Assembly: GCF_013346665.1 (NCBI RefSeq)
Contig: NZ_JABVBB010000020.1
Coordinates: forward strand, 18,704 to 82,703
Length of the DNA: 64,000 nucleotides
Direction: 5' to 3'
Source: Sulfitobacter maritimus
GTDB lineage: Bacteria > Pseudomonadota > Alphaproteobacteria > Rhodobacterales > Rhodobacteraceae
Shown: in pieces, positions 45,555-55,945 of the stretch
Position numbering within the stretch: the stretch's first letter is position 1
Layout: the number at the start of each line of letters is the position of its first letter
Notes under the pieces: generated by a model
Told to the model about the DNA's origin: nothing
What the model saw: the letters and a program-made list of their open reading frames with translations, nothing else
Databases searched by the model: none
Position numbers and translations under genes: made by a program

Positions 45555-47457
45555 ACTGCTCGCCCTGCTGCTGTGTCTGGCAACGCCAGCTTGGGCCATG
45601 CCAACAGTGCAGGAAACGACCTTTTTGGCGGCGAAAGTGGAGAAGGGCGATCTGCCACCGATCACCGAGCGTCTGCCCGATGTGCCTTTGGTCGTTGATC
45701 TTGAGGCCAAAGGGCGCAGCTATGGCACCCAAGGCGGTACATTGCGCACCTTGGGGACGCGGTCCAAGGATGTGCGTCTGATGTCCGCCTACGGCTATGC
45801 ACGGCTGGTGGGCTATACATCAGATTACACCCTACAGCCCGACATCCTTCGCGACGTTGAAGTGGTTGAGAACCGCAGGTTCACCTTGCATTTGCGGCCG
45901 GGCCACCGCTGGTCGGACGGGGCGCCCTTCACCTCGGAGGATTTTCGCTATTGGTGGGAGAATGTGGCGCAAGACCCTGACATCACGCCCTCTGGCCCGC
46001 CGGACTTTATGTATGTCGAGGATGAGCTGGGCACGGTTGACTTCCCCGATGCCTATACGGTCGTTTTCGAATGGTCTGCCGCAAACCCGAACTTCTTGCC
46101 CCAATTGGCGCAGGCCAGCCCCCCGTTCATTTATCGCCCCGCGCATTACCTCAAGCAGTTTCATCAGCAGTTTACCTCCCCCGATGCGCTTCAGGCCGCG
46201 ATCAGCAAAGCGCGGGTTAAGAGTTGGGCTGCGCTGCATAACAAACGCGACAATATGAGCAAGTTCGACAACCCAGAACAGCCGACCTTGCAGCCTTGGG
46301 TCAATGTCTCTGAGAGTGGCACGTCCCGACAGTTGTTTGTGCGCAATCCGTATTACCACCGCATCGACGCGCGGGGGGTGCAACTCCCCTATATCGACAG
46401 GGTTGAGATGACGATCACGACCGGCGGGCTCATCGCAGCAAAGGCCAATGCGGGCGAGACGGACCTTCAGGCGCGTGGCCTCGATTTTCCCGATATCTCG
46501 ATCCTCAAAAAGGGCGAAGCGGATGGCGGCAACTATCGCACGCTGCTGTGGGAGAACGGGGCTGCAAGCCAGATCGCCATCTATCCCAACCTGAACTTTG
46601 CCGACCCGGTTTGGCGAGAGGTCATGCGCGATGTGCGCTTTCGCCGTGCGCTCAGCCACGGCGTTGACCGACATATGATTAACCGCGCGCTCTATTTCGG
46701 GCTGGCCAAAGCAGGCGGTATGACAGCGCTTTCGCAAAGTCCCCTGTATGACCCCGAAAACCAGTCTGCCTATGCAGAGTATTCTCCGACCATTGCAAAT
46801 GCCTTGTTGGATGAGATGGGTCTGACAGAGCGCACGCAGGCCGGGATCCGCAAATTGCCCGATGGCCGCGCTATGGAATTCGTGGTTGAAACAGCAGGCG
46901 AGCGGCAAGAGGTGGAAAACGCACTCGCCATCCTGACTGACACGTGGCGCGAATTGGGCATTAAGCTGGTGATGCGCCCGCTTGACCGCGACATTCTGCG
47001 CAATCGGGTTTACGCGGGCCTGAGCATGGCGTCTGTCTGGTTCGGCTGGGACAATGGGCTGCCCACGCCGCAGACCTCTCCGATGTATCTTGCGCCCACC
47101 AATCAAGAATTTTTCGCTTGGCCCATGTGGGGCCAATATTACCAATCCAAAGGCGAACTAGGCGAGGAGCCGCAGGGCGCGGCACCAAGGCGACTGCTGG
47201 CCTTGGCGGACCGCTGGAACCGCGCGGATGACGATGTCACCCGCGCTGACCTGTGGCGCGAGATGCTGCGCATTCATGCCCAGCAGGTCTATGCCATCGG
47301 TCTTCTTTCCGAAGCGCCCCAGCCTGTGGTCGTATCAAAGCGGTTGCGCAATGTTCCCCAGCAGGGCGTTTGGGCTTATGAACCGGGTGCCCATTTCGGT
47401 GTTCACCGCATTGACGAGTTCTACTTTGGCGAACCGTCGGAGCAGGTTGTCCAATGA
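45547..47457 (+). CDS. ABC substrate-binding protein, family 5 (YejA-like)
   Basis: A 636-residue periplasmic binding protein, long for family 5. The signal peptide is MSKLLALLLCLATPAWA. Family motifs are YGTQGGTLRTLG near the start, LRPGHRWSDGAPFTSEDFRYWW, and ALSHGVDRHMINRALYFG. The start inside the last codons of the ATPase gene is supported by the signal sequence. Large family-5 proteins of this form bind oligopeptides or peptide-like compounds, as E. coli YejA does. It overlaps the first permease by four bases. Confidence 0.9.
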   Translation: MSKLLALLLCLATPAWAMPTVQETTFLAAKVEKGDLPPITERLPDVPLVVDLEAKGRSYGTQGGTLRTLGTRSKDVRLMSAYGYARLVGYTSDYTLQPDILRDVEVVENRRFTLHLRPGHRWSDGAPFTSEDFRYWWENVAQDPDITPSGPPDFMYVEDELGTVDFPDAYTVVFEWSAANPNFLPQLAQASPPFIYRPAHYLKQFHQQFTSPDALQAAISKARVKSWAALHNKRDNMSKFDNPEQPTLQPWVNVSESGTSRQLFVRNPYYHRIDARGVQLPYIDRVEMTITTGGLIAAKANAGETDLQARGLDFPDISILKKGEADGGNYRTLLWENGAASQIAIYPNLNFADPVWREVMRDVRFRRALSHGVDRHMINRALYFGLAKAGGMTALSQSPLYDPENQSAYAEYSPTIANALLDEMGLTERTQAGIRKLPDGRAMEFVVETAGERQEVENALAILTDTWRELGIKLVMRPLDRDILRNRVYAGLSMASVWFGWDNGLPTPQTSPMYLAPTNQEFFAWPMWGQYYQSKGELGEEPQGAAPRRLLALADRWNRADDDVTRADLWREMLRIHAQQVYAIGLLSEAPQPVVVSKRLRNVPQQGVWAYEPGAHFGVHRIDEFYFGEPSEQVVQ

Positions 47458-48482
47458 TGTTCCTCCGCTATGCCGTTTACCGCTTTTTCACGATGTTGCT
47501 GACCCTGCTGGTCGTCTCGGTCCTTGTCTTTGTGATTATCAATTTGCCGCCCGGTGATTACCTGTCCAACCAGATCGCGGAATTGCGCGCCACTGGTCAG
47601 GCTGAAGGCGTGGCAAAGGCTGAATTTCTTCGCGCCGAATACGCGCTCGACCGGCCTTTGTGGGAACAATACCTAATCTGGGTCGGCTTCGCCCCCGGAC
47701 CGCAGGGTTTTTCCGGCCTCATTCAAGGTGATTTCGGCTGGTCCTTCGAATTTGACCGCCCTGTGGGTGAGATCGTCGGGGATGCCTTGTGGTTGACAGT
47801 ATTGGTCAATCTCGCGGCTGTGCTTTTCGTCTATGCAGTGGCGCTTCCCTTGGGCGTCCTCGCAGCCGCCAAATCGGAAACATGGGCCGATTATACAGCA
47901 GGATTCGTCGGATATCTGGGTCTTGCCACGCCAAACTTCCTCTTGGCGCTGATCTTGTTTTACTACGGGCATAAATACCTCGACCTGCCGATTGGCGGGT
48001 TAATGGACCCGGCTTTCGAGGGCGCGCCGATGTCATGGCCAAAGGTCAAATCAATCCTATTGCATATGATCGTCCCGACCTTTGTTATCGGCACCTCGGG
48101 GGCAGCAGCGATGATGCAGCGCCTGCGCGCCAATATGCTGGACGAATTAAGCAAACCCTATGTTGAAACCGCCAAAGCCAAGGGCATGGCGCCGAGGCGA
48201 CTTTTGGTTAAATACCCGCTGCGCGTGGCGTTTAACCCCTTTGTTGCAGATATCGGAAACCTGTTGCCTGCGATGGTCTCGGGCTCGGTCTTGGTTTCTG
48301 TGGTGCTGGGTTTGCAGACGATCGGACCTTATCTGCTGACGGCATTGAAGTCGCAGGACCAATTTCTCGCGGGTTTTGTGTTGATGTTCGTGGCCCTGCT
48401 GACGCTGATCGGCACGATGATCTCTGACATGCTACTGGTGCTGCTTGACCCGCGCATCCGCTATGGAGGGCGCCCCACATGA
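47454..48482 (+). CDS. Peptide-type ABC permease (DppB/YejB type)
   Basis: A 342-residue inner-membrane permease with an N-terminal helix, a long periplasmic loop containing LPPGDYLSNQ and five further helices. The coupling motif is YVETAKAKGMAPRRLLVKYPLR. Coupled to its neighbours by ATGA overlaps at both ends. Confidence 0.92.
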   Translation: MMFLRYAVYRFFTMLLTLLVVSVLVFVIINLPPGDYLSNQIAELRATGQAEGVAKAEFLRAEYALDRPLWEQYLIWVGFAPGPQGFSGLIQGDFGWSFEFDRPVGEIVGDALWLTVLVNLAAVLFVYAVALPLGVLAAAKSETWADYTAGFVGYLGLATPNFLLALILFYYGHKYLDLPIGGLMDPAFEGAPMSWPKVKSILLHMIVPTFVIGTSGAAAMMQRLRANMLDELSKPYVETAKAKGMAPRRLLVKYPLRVAFNPFVADIGNLLPAMVSGSVLVSVVLGLQTIGPYLLTALKSQDQFLAGFVLMFVALLTLIGTMISDMLLVLLDPRIRYGGRPT

Positions 48483-49633
48483 GCACGCAGCCCTCCAACC
48501 GTTTTGTTGATACCGAACCTTGGGTCGATACCTCTGATATCTCGGCACCCGAACGCAAAGAATTCGACGCGCCCGCTTGGCTGTTGATGTGGCGCAGCTT
48601 CCGCCGCCATAAGCTCGCGCTTATCTCCGGCATCTTTCTGCTCTGTGCCTATCTGATACTGCCTATTGCCGGTTTCATCGCGCCCTATACGCCAAACGAA
48701 CGCAAGCCTGAGTATCTTTACGCGCCGCCGCAAAGCATCAACCTGTGGCACGAAGGCGCTTTCATTGGCCCGTTTGTCTATCCGATCACCGCCCAGGCCG
48801 ATCTGGAGAACTATCGCTGGACCTATACCACCGATGAAACCCAGCCCCTGCCTTTAAAGCTCTTTTGCGAAGGGCAAAGCTACAAGCTCTTTGGGTTGAT
48901 CCCGTCAGATACGCATCTGTTCTGCCCCCCCGATGGCGCAAGCCTGTTTCTCTGGGGGTCTGACCGCTTAGGCCGCGATGTGTTCAGCCGAATTCTATAC
49001 GGCGCGCAATTGTCGTTGACGGTGGGGCTGATTGGCATCTCCGTGTCCTTCGCGCTCGGCATCACCTTCGGTGCGATGGCGGGCTATTTCGGTGGCAAGA
49101 CGGATTGGATTCTCAACCGCATCATCGAAATTCTGCGCAGCCTGCCCGAATTGCCGCTTTGGCTCGCGCTCTCTGCTGCGGTGCCTTCAAGCTGGGGACC
49201 GGTGGCCGTTTTCTTTATCATATCGATCATTCTGGGCATCCTCGACTGGCCCGGCCTCGCGCGATCCGTGCGCGCGAAATTCCTGTCCCTGCGCGAAGAG
49301 GAATATGTAAAGGCCGCCGAGATGATGGGGGCCAAACCGGGGCGTGTCATTCGCCGCCATTTGCTGCCAAACTTCATGTCCCACCTGATTGCCAGTGCGA
49401 CGCTATCGATACCTGCGATGATCCTTGGTGAAACGGCGCTGAGCTATCTTGGGCTGGGCCTGCGCGCGCCCGCGGTGAGCTGGGGTGTCATGTTGAACGA
49501 CGCGCAGAACCTCGCCAGTATTGAGATTTATTGGTGGACGGCCATTCCAATGCTGCCGATCATTGTGGTGGTTTTGGCATTCAACTTTCTCGGCGATGGG
49601 CTTCGTGCCTCTTTGGACCCTTACAAAAGTTAA
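48479..49633 (+). CDS. Peptide-type ABC permease (DppC/YejE type)
   Basis: A 384-residue permease. A soluble N terminus precedes helix 1 (LALISGIFLLCAYLILPIAG), and a ~100-residue periplasmic insert with FLWGSDRLGRDVFSRILYGA follows, as in YejE-like proteins. The coupling motif is EEYVKAAEMMGAKPGRVIRRH. It closes the importer operon and is convergent, 25 bp apart, with the MscS-type gene. Confidence 0.92.
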   Translation: MSTQPSNRFVDTEPWVDTSDISAPERKEFDAPAWLLMWRSFRRHKLALISGIFLLCAYLILPIAGFIAPYTPNERKPEYLYAPPQSINLWHEGAFIGPFVYPITAQADLENYRWTYTTDETQPLPLKLFCEGQSYKLFGLIPSDTHLFCPPDGASLFLWGSDRLGRDVFSRILYGAQLSLTVGLIGISVSFALGITFGAMAGYFGGKTDWILNRIIEILRSLPELPLWLALSAAVPSSWGPVAVFFIISIILGILDWPGLARSVRAKFLSLREEEYVKAAEMMGAKPGRVIRRHLLPNFMSHLIASATLSIPAMILGETALSYLGLGLRAPAVSWGVMLNDAQNLASIEIYWWTAIPMLPIIVVVLAFNFLGDGLRASLDPYKS

Positions 49634-49658
49634 TCAAAGGACCATCAGCGCAACCGGC

Positions 49659-52025
49659 TCAGCGATCATCGCCGCCGAGGTCGTCGCGGTCGTCATCTTC
49701 CAGCAAATCCTCATCAAGCGAGGCATGGGCTGCCGCCGCGATCTTATGTTTTTGGGCGTCAGTGAGATCGTCTGCTTGCGCATCGGCCAGCCGCACAGTC
49801 ACCTCGCGATGCGCAAATTTGATGCCTTCGCGCTCAAACAGATTGCGGATTTCCTGATAGACCTTCTTGCGCACCAACCACTGATCCCCCGGCTTGGTCA
49901 TGAATTTCACCCGGATGATCATCGCACTGTCTTGCATCTCAATCACACCTTGAGACTTCAAAGGCAGGATGAAGGACTCTCCAATCTCTGGATCAGTCAA
50001 AAGATCTTGCCCAAGTTTCTTGATCAGCTTGCGGACCTGCTCAACATCGGTGTCATAGGTCACCCGCAATGGCAGCTTCATCATGACCCAGTCGCGGGAG
50101 TAGTTGGTGATCACCTGCAATTCGCCAAAGGGGATGGTGTGCAACGCGCCTAAATGGTGACGCAACTGAAAAGAGCGCACCGAGATTTTCTCAACCGTGC
50201 CTTTGACATTGCCAACGTCGAGATACTCCCCTTTCCTGAAGGCATCATCGAACAGAAAAAACGCCCCGGCAAAGACATCCCGCACCAGCGCTTGGCTGCC
50301 GAAACCGATGGCGATGCCAATGATCCCGGCACCGGCGAACAGAGGGCCAACATTGACGCCGATCTCCATAAGGACAATCAGTAGGATGGTGAGCACCACG
50401 AGGATTAGTGTGAAGTTACGGAACAAGGGCAGCAAGGTCGCAAGCCGGCTGGCGCTGGAGGCTCCCCCCTCGTCGCCGGGTTCGATCTCCACATCATCCG
50501 TTGTCTCCTCTGCGATCTTGCTGTCGATCCAGATGCGAAACGCGTGATAGACCACATAGCCGATGAAGATGACGACCAATATGTCTAAGAGCTGATTGGC
50601 GAAGCTCTCGATCATTTCTGCGCCGTCATTGTCCCAGATATAGAAGAACGCATAGGTACCAGCGACAAAGGACAAAATGCCCGATACCCGGCGCGCCAGT
50701 TCCTCAAATGTGTTCAATGACCGTTGCGGCCCCACGGCACTTGCCGGTGTCTCCTCCTCCGATCGACCGCTTTCAGGCTCATGATCCGATGCATCGGCTG
50801 CGCTTTGGGCGTCTCTTTCGGCGTTCAGCAGTCGCAGCCTCCGGGATCTGGTAAAGCTGCGTTCAATCCCGAAGTTTATCAGCCCGTAAACAACGATGAT
50901 CGTAAGCAAAATCCCATAGGCGCCCGCGATCAAGGGGACGGAGCTGGGGTTGCCAAGAACGAGGTCGATCGTCAACTCGACCCACGCAAAGATCACGTAG
51001 GCGAATACGGCAGGCACCCACGCACGCGACAAAAAGCGCACGGTCATTGACGTTTCCTCTGGCGGCTTGCCATGACGCAGGGCGTGGCTGATGGCGCGGC
51101 GGTTCACCAGCACCAGCAGAATGTTCAGCAGCACCAAAATAGCGGACATGGTAGAGGCAAAGAAGGCATAGGCATCGTAATTCAAACCCAGCTCTGCAAT
51201 CCAAAAACCGAATAAGATGGCGCAAACTTCGCAGGACGCCAGAAACCACAGCCAAAGGTGCAAGCGTTTGGCGTCCCGATCGCTGAGCGCCGGAATGCGG
51301 TATTGCGAAAGGAAGGGCGACAGGATCATCCGCCACAGAATGGCAACGACACGGCAGGCGAAATAGCCGATATTGATGAGCGACACTGTGAACTGCATCG
51401 CTGTGTCCGTGAGCGGGCCAAAGAGCGAGAAGCCAAGGACATAGGCCACCGCCATCGACACAAGAACACCCCCCAGACCGACGAAAAAGCGGAGCGCGAG
51501 AAAGGGAATTTTCTCGTAATAGCCATCCGGGTTCTCACTGATGCGCTTGGTAACCAGCTTTTTCATCAAGAACCTGCCGTAAACCTCCCGTTCTACAATA
51601 GCGCCCACACCGAACATCATCAGACTGAGCACCAGCGTCTTCCCAAAAGCCCAGAGTGTTCCGTCCGGGCTGGCGGCGCGCAGGATGTAGAGCACTTCGT
51701 TAAATGCCACCGGGAGGGTCAGCACCCGTTCCACAAGGGCGTCGCGAAATTTAGCGACGCGGTCTTGCAGGCCCAACATGGAGGACGGCGCGCCATCCTC
51801 GGCCAATGCGTCATCTGGGGCGAGCGTGTCGCTCGAAGTCGGGGCCGTACCGTCGGAACTGGCGTCGAGGTCAGTCGAGCCGCGCGGGTCAGCATCCTGA
51901 TCACCGGTTGCTTCTACAGGGTTCGTTCCGGGAAACAGCGAGCCGAGGCCTTGGGACTGGCCAGCGTCCGGGAGGATCGAAACCAATGCGACACAAAGAA
52001 GGCTGACGAGGAATATGGCGCGCAT
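49659..52025 (-). CDS. Large MscS-family mechanosensitive channel
   Basis: A 788-residue membrane protein. A signal-like first helix (MRAIFLVSLLCVALVSILP) is followed by a Ser/Asp-rich stretch and about ten helices, two of them around a charged cytoplasmic loop (near ERDAQSAADASDHEPESGR). The C-terminal third is the MscS domain: a Gly/Ala-rich pore helix (GPLFAGAGIIGIAIGFGSQALV), then VGNVKGTVEKISVRSFQLR and the mixed domain. Start at ATG 52025 with GGGGACC before it. Such large forms release solutes at osmotic downshift; the C-terminal acidic tail (EDDDRDDLGGDDR) is notable. Confidence 0.87.
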   Translation of the reverse strand: MRAIFLVSLLCVALVSILPDAGQSQGLGSLFPGTNPVEATGDQDADPRGSTDLDASSDGTAPTSSDTLAPDDALAEDGAPSSMLGLQDRVAKFRDALVERVLTLPVAFNEVLYILRAASPDGTLWAFGKTLVLSLMMFGVGAIVEREVYGRFLMKKLVTKRISENPDGYYEKIPFLALRFFVGLGGVLVSMAVAYVLGFSLFGPLTDTAMQFTVSLINIGYFACRVVAILWRMILSPFLSQYRIPALSDRDAKRLHLWLWFLASCEVCAILFGFWIAELGLNYDAYAFFASTMSAILVLLNILLVLVNRRAISHALRHGKPPEETSMTVRFLSRAWVPAVFAYVIFAWVELTIDLVLGNPSSVPLIAGAYGILLTIIVVYGLINFGIERSFTRSRRLRLLNAERDAQSAADASDHEPESGRSEEETPASAVGPQRSLNTFEELARRVSGILSFVAGTYAFFYIWDNDGAEMIESFANQLLDILVVIFIGYVVYHAFRIWIDSKIAEETTDDVEIEPGDEGGASSASRLATLLPLFRNFTLILVVLTILLIVLMEIGVNVGPLFAGAGIIGIAIGFGSQALVRDVFAGAFFLFDDAFRKGEYLDVGNVKGTVEKISVRSFQLRHHLGALHTIPFGELQVITNYSRDWVMMKLPLRVTYDTDVEQVRKLIKKLGQDLLTDPEIGESFILPLKSQGVIEMQDSAMIIRVKFMTKPGDQWLVRKKVYQEIRNLFEREGIKFAHREVTVRLADAQADDLTDAQKHKIAAAAHASLDEDLLEDDDRDDLGGDDR

Positions 52026-52188
52026 GTGGTCCCCAATCAATCAACCTAATTCTCTATAAGGCTAAGCCAGCAATCGACCTATTGCAATTCTGGAGGGGTC
52101 AAACTATCTGAAACGCGCGCGGCAACCCGCCATTTGTTCGTGACACACTGCGCACGGCCCGGACTGACACAATCCCAAGGATACGCCG

Positions 52189-53469
52189 TTGCCCCGCGAT
52201 GCTACTGATACCCGAATTGCTGTTCTGGGCCTTGGTTATGTGGGTCTTCCACTAGCGTTGGCACTGGCCAGAAACCGATTCGACGTCACCGGCTTTGATA
52301 CGAGCACTGCAACGGTCAATGCCTTGCGCGAGGGCCGTGATCCCAATGGCGAAGTTTCTGACGACGCCGTCGCGGCGAGTTCCGTCACCTACACCCATAC
52401 CGCTGCGGATCTTGCGGGATGCAGCGTGTTTATCATTGCCGTTCCGACTCCGATCACCGACGCCAAGGCGCCGGACCTGAACCCGATCCTGAACGCCTGC
52501 GCCACCATTGCCCCCCATCTGACCGATGGCGCCTTGGTGATCTTGGAAAGCACGGTCTATCCCGGCGTTACCGAGGAGGTTTGCGGACCTGCCCTCGCCG
52601 CTGGTAGCGGGCTTGAACCCGGACGCCAGATTAAACTGGCCTATAGCCCTGAACGGGTAAACCCCGGCGATGCCGAACATTCGATGGAGAATGTCGTCAA
52701 AATTATCGCCGCGCAGGATGCTGAAACGCTCGCCCGTGTCGAAGCGATCTATGCGCCGGTTGTCAAAGCAGGGCTTCACCGCGCATCTTCTATCGCAACC
52801 GCAGAAGCGGCCAAGGTCATTGAAAACACCCAGCGTGATCTGAACATCGCGCTGGTCAATGAGTTTTCGCTGATCTTTTCGCGGCTTGGCCTCGATACAT
52901 TAGAGGTGCTTGAGGCGGCAGGCACGAAGTGGAATTTCCTCCCCTTTCGCCCCGGTTTGGTGGGCGGGCACTGCATCGGTGTTGATCCCTATTACCTGAC
53001 CTACCGTGCCGAGCAGATGGGCTATCACCCGCAAGTTATCCTCGCAGGCCGGCGTATCAATGACCAGATGGGCGCCCATGTGGCGCAGATGCTTGTGAAA
53101 GCGATGCTGAGCCGCGACATTGGCGTGCGCGGCGCGCGGGTTTTGGTCTTGGGCTATACCTTTAAGGAAAACTGCGCTGACACCCGCAACACGAAGGTGG
53201 CCGATATCGTGTCCGAACTTGCCGCCTATTCCGTGAGCGTTGATGTGTATGATCCTTGGGTAGGGACCGACAGATTAAGCTTGGAACACCATGTGAACGG
53301 CATAGAGACACTTGAAAACGGCACTTATGACGCTGTGGTCGTGGCGGTGGGGCATCAGGAATTTGTCGAGATGGGCAGCGATGCTCTGCGCAAACTGGGA
53401 AAACCCGGCGCGGTATTGTTTGACATCAAGGGTGTTTTCGGAAAATCCGGTAGTGACTTGCGGCTTTAA
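52189..53469 (+). CDS. Nucleotide-sugar 6-dehydrogenase (TviB/WbpO-like)
   Basis: A 426-residue UDP-sugar dehydrogenase that oxidises C6 of a UDP-hexose to a uronate with NAD+. Motifs: LGLGYVGLPLA (Rossmann loop), the TPITDAKAPDL segment, AEAAKVIENTQRDLNIALVNE, and the catalytic Cys262 in GGHCIGVDPYYLTY. The NTQRDLNIALVNE segment favours the UDP-GlcNAc/GalNAc dehydrogenase branch over UDP-glucose. The start is TTG at 52189, with AAGGA seven bases before it and no ATG nearby. It leads the glycosyltransferase genes, 11 bp ahead of the first, and presumably supplies the uronic acid for the glycan. Confidence 0.88.
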   Translation: MPRDATDTRIAVLGLGYVGLPLALALARNRFDVTGFDTSTATVNALREGRDPNGEVSDDAVAASSVTYTHTAADLAGCSVFIIAVPTPITDAKAPDLNPILNACATIAPHLTDGALVILESTVYPGVTEEVCGPALAAGSGLEPGRQIKLAYSPERVNPGDAEHSMENVVKIIAAQDAETLARVEAIYAPVVKAGLHRASSIATAEAAKVIENTQRDLNIALVNEFSLIFSRLGLDTLEVLEAAGTKWNFLPFRPGLVGGHCIGVDPYYLTYRAEQMGYHPQVILAGRRINDQMGAHVAQMLVKAMLSRDIGVRGARVLVLGYTFKENCADTRNTKVADIVSELAAYSVSVDVYDPWVGTDRLSLEHHVNGIETLENGTYDAVVVAVGHQEFVEMGSDALRKLGKPGAVLFDIKGVFGKSGSDLRL

Positions 53470-53480
53470 AGGCGGTGGAT

Positions 53481-54704
53481 ATGGACGAACGCGCGGAGCG
53501 AGAAACTGCCCAACATCACCGTAAGGACATGCCGCCGCGCCGGATCATGTTCTACAGCCACGACACTTTCGGATTAGGCCACCTGCGCCGATCACGCGCT
53601 TTAGCCACAGCGCTGACCCAAAGCGACCCTCAAACGTCTGCCATTATCCTCACCGGTTCCCCGGTCGCGGGGCGTTTCACCTTTCCTGATCGCGTGGATC
53701 ACATCCGTCTGCCGGGGGTGACGAAACTGTCCGATGGCAGCTATGTCAGCCAGACTCTTGGCGCTGGTATTGAGGATACAACCTCTCTGCGTGCGGGTTT
53801 GATCCAAGCCGCGATAGAACGTTACGAACCTGACCTGCTGGTGGTGGACAAGGAACCGACCGGGTTTCGTGGTGAATTGCTTTCTACTTTGCAAAAACTG
53901 CGGGAGTGCGGGCGTACCCGCACCGTTCTTGGCCTGCGGGACGTGCTGGATGAGCCAACTGCCCTCGCGTCCGAATGGGAGCGCAAAGGCGCCACCCGCG
54001 CTGCCGAGGAGCTTTATGACGAGATTTGGGTCTACGGCATGCGCGAGATGTACGACCCGACCAAGGGTCTGCCCTTGTCCCAAGACGCGCGTTCAAGGAT
54101 GCATTGGACCGGGTATCTGCGACGCGAGGCTGCAGTTGACGTCGAAGTGCCTGAAAGCCCTTATATCCTGATAACTCCGGGCGGCGGCGGTGATGGGGCG
54201 GCGATGGTTTCACTGGTCCTGTCAGCCTATGAGGAAGACCCGACATTAGAACCGAAAGCGATATTGGTTTACGGGCCTTTCCTGTCCGGCGACCAACGCG
54301 ACCGCTTTGAGGCGCGGGTGGCCAAACTGAACGGGCGGGTCACGGCCACCGGGTTTGACAGGCACATTGAAGCACTCTTTGTCGGCGCTGAGGGCGTCAT
54401 TAGCATGGGCGGCTACAACACTTTTTGCGAGGTGCTTTCCTTTGACAAACGTGCCGTCATCGTTCCGCGCACGACCCCACGTCTGGAACAATGGGTGCGC
54501 GCCAGCCGAGCGGAGGAGATGGGACTGGTGCGCATGTTGGACGAAACCCGCGATGGCATGACCACGCGGGCGATGATCGACGCGATCCGCAATCTGCCGC
54601 AGCAAGACAAACCTTCGGAGGCAGGCGCGAATGACCTGCTGGGCGGGCTTGATACCGTGATCACACGGGTCGACGCGCTGATGAACAACATGGGACCACA
54701 ATGA
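53481..54704 (+). CDS. Predicted glycosyltransferase, MurG-like (COG4671 type), copy 1
   Basis: A 407-residue GT-B-fold protein. The N-terminal FYSHDTFGLGHLRRSRALATAL and the C-terminal donor-site region VISMGGYNTFCEVLSFDKRAVIVP match the predicted glycosyltransferase group related to MurG and undecaprenyl-linked sugar transferases. No membrane helix is visible. It overlaps the next glycosyltransferase by four bases. A divergent member of the same group lies at 57599, so two related transfer steps are likely. Confidence 0.82.
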   Translation: MDERAERETAQHHRKDMPPRRIMFYSHDTFGLGHLRRSRALATALTQSDPQTSAIILTGSPVAGRFTFPDRVDHIRLPGVTKLSDGSYVSQTLGAGIEDTTSLRAGLIQAAIERYEPDLLVVDKEPTGFRGELLSTLQKLRECGRTRTVLGLRDVLDEPTALASEWERKGATRAAEELYDEIWVYGMREMYDPTKGLPLSQDARSRMHWTGYLRREAAVDVEVPESPYILITPGGGGDGAAMVSLVLSAYEEDPTLEPKAILVYGPFLSGDQRDRFEARVAKLNGRVTATGFDRHIEALFVGAEGVISMGGYNTFCEVLSFDKRAVIVPRTTPRLEQWVRASRAEEMGLVRMLDETRDGMTTRAMIDAIRNLPQQDKPSEAGANDLLGGLDTVITRVDALMNNMGPQ

Positions 54705-55945
54705 CCAAACCCCGCCTTGCCGTCGTCGTAAAGGGATGGCCCCGTCTTTCGGAAACCTTCATCGCGCAGGAACTTGTGGCGCTGGAGGAAGCGGGTCTTG
54801 ATCTAGATATCTGGTCACTCCGCCACCCCACCGACACCAAGACACATCCGCTGCACGCCAGATTGCAAGCGCCGGTGCGGTATCTGCCAGAATACCTCAG
54901 GGATGAGCCGCGCCGGGTCGCAGAGGCTATGGGCGCGGCGGTCTCTTTGCCCGGTTTCGACGCTGCCGCCGAGGCCTACGCCCGCGATCTGGCCCGCGAT
55001 GACACGGCGAACCGACGGCGGCGGTGGGGGCAAGCCTGTGTCATGGCCCATGAAATGGCGCAGGATCTTGGGGGGCTCTATGCCCATTTTCTGCATACGC
55101 CCGCGTCGGTTGCGCGCTATGTTGCAATCCTGCGGGACCTGCCGTGGTCCTTTTCCGCCCACGCCAAAGACATCTGGACGTCACCTGACTGGGAACTGCG
55201 CGAGAAGCTGTCGCCAGATCACCACGGCGCGACCTTTGGCGCGACCTGCACGGGTTTCGGCGCGAAGCATCTGCAAGAGCTGGCCGACAGACCGGACCGG
55301 GTTAGCCTTGTTTATCACGGCTTGGACCTTTCCCGCTTCCCTGCACCGCCGACGCGCGCGGCGCGCACCAACGGCAGCCCGCTCAAGATCATGTCGGTCG
55401 GACGGCTGGTAGAGAAGAAGGGCTTTGACAACCTGATCGACGCGCTGGCCCTGCTCCCCAACAGCCTTGATTGGCACTGGACCCATATCGGCGGCGGCAC
55501 CCTGGATGCGAAAATGCGCAATCGCGCCGCCGAGCGCGGGATTGCGGAGCGCATCACTTGGCGGGGCGCTTGCGACCAGTTGGAAGTGATCGACGCGATG
55601 CGCGGCAATGATCTCTTCGTGCTGCCTTCGCGTATCGCGCAAGACGGGGATCGAGATGGCCTGCCGAATGTCCTGATGGAAGCCGCGAGCCAAAAGCTGC
55701 CCATTTTAAGCACCCCGGTGTCCGCCATTCCGGAGTTTATCGAGGACGGCAAACATGGTCTGCTTCGCAGCGATGACCCCAAGGTGCTGGCACAGACCAT
55801 CGCAGAGTTCGCCACGGACCCGTCGCTTGGCCCGCGTTTGGCCGACGCAGCGCATCAGCGTTTGATCCAAGAGTACACCATGGCGCCCGGCATCGCTCAG
55901 CTCCATCACCGCCTGCAGGCGATGCTTGGACGAGCAGCGGCATGA
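54701..55945 (+). CDS. Glycosyltransferase family 4 protein
   Basis: A 414-residue GT4 enzyme. The acceptor half begins VVVKGWPRLSETFIAQEL; the donor half has MSVGRLVEKKGFDNLIDALALL and the DRDGLPNVLMEAASQKLPILST segment with its sugar-nucleotide glutamate. Coupled to both neighbours by ATGA overlaps. Donor and acceptor are unknown. Confidence 0.87.
   Translation: MTKPRLAVVVKGWPRLSETFIAQELVALEEAGLDLDIWSLRHPTDTKTHPLHARLQAPVRYLPEYLRDEPRRVAEAMGAAVSLPGFDAAAEAYARDLARDDTANRRRRWGQACVMAHEMAQDLGGLYAHFLHTPASVARYVAILRDLPWSFSAHAKDIWTSPDWELREKLSPDHHGATFGATCTGFGAKHLQELADRPDRVSLVYHGLDLSRFPAPPTRAARTNGSPLKIMSVGRLVEKKGFDNLIDALALLPNSLDWHWTHIGGGTLDAKMRNRAAERGIAERITWRGACDQLEVIDAMRGNDLFVLPSRIAQDGDRDGLPNVLMEAASQKLPILSTPVSAIPEFIEDGKHGLLRSDDPKVLAQTIAEFATDPSLGPRLADAAHQRLIQEYTMAPGIAQLHHRLQAMLGRAAA

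Noticed and set aside
45832..47145. A 437-residue open frame on the minus strand
   Set aside because: It is antisense to the family-5 binding protein, which has a signal peptide and family motifs; the minus-strand translation shows no recognisable domain and only reflects GC-rich codon structure.
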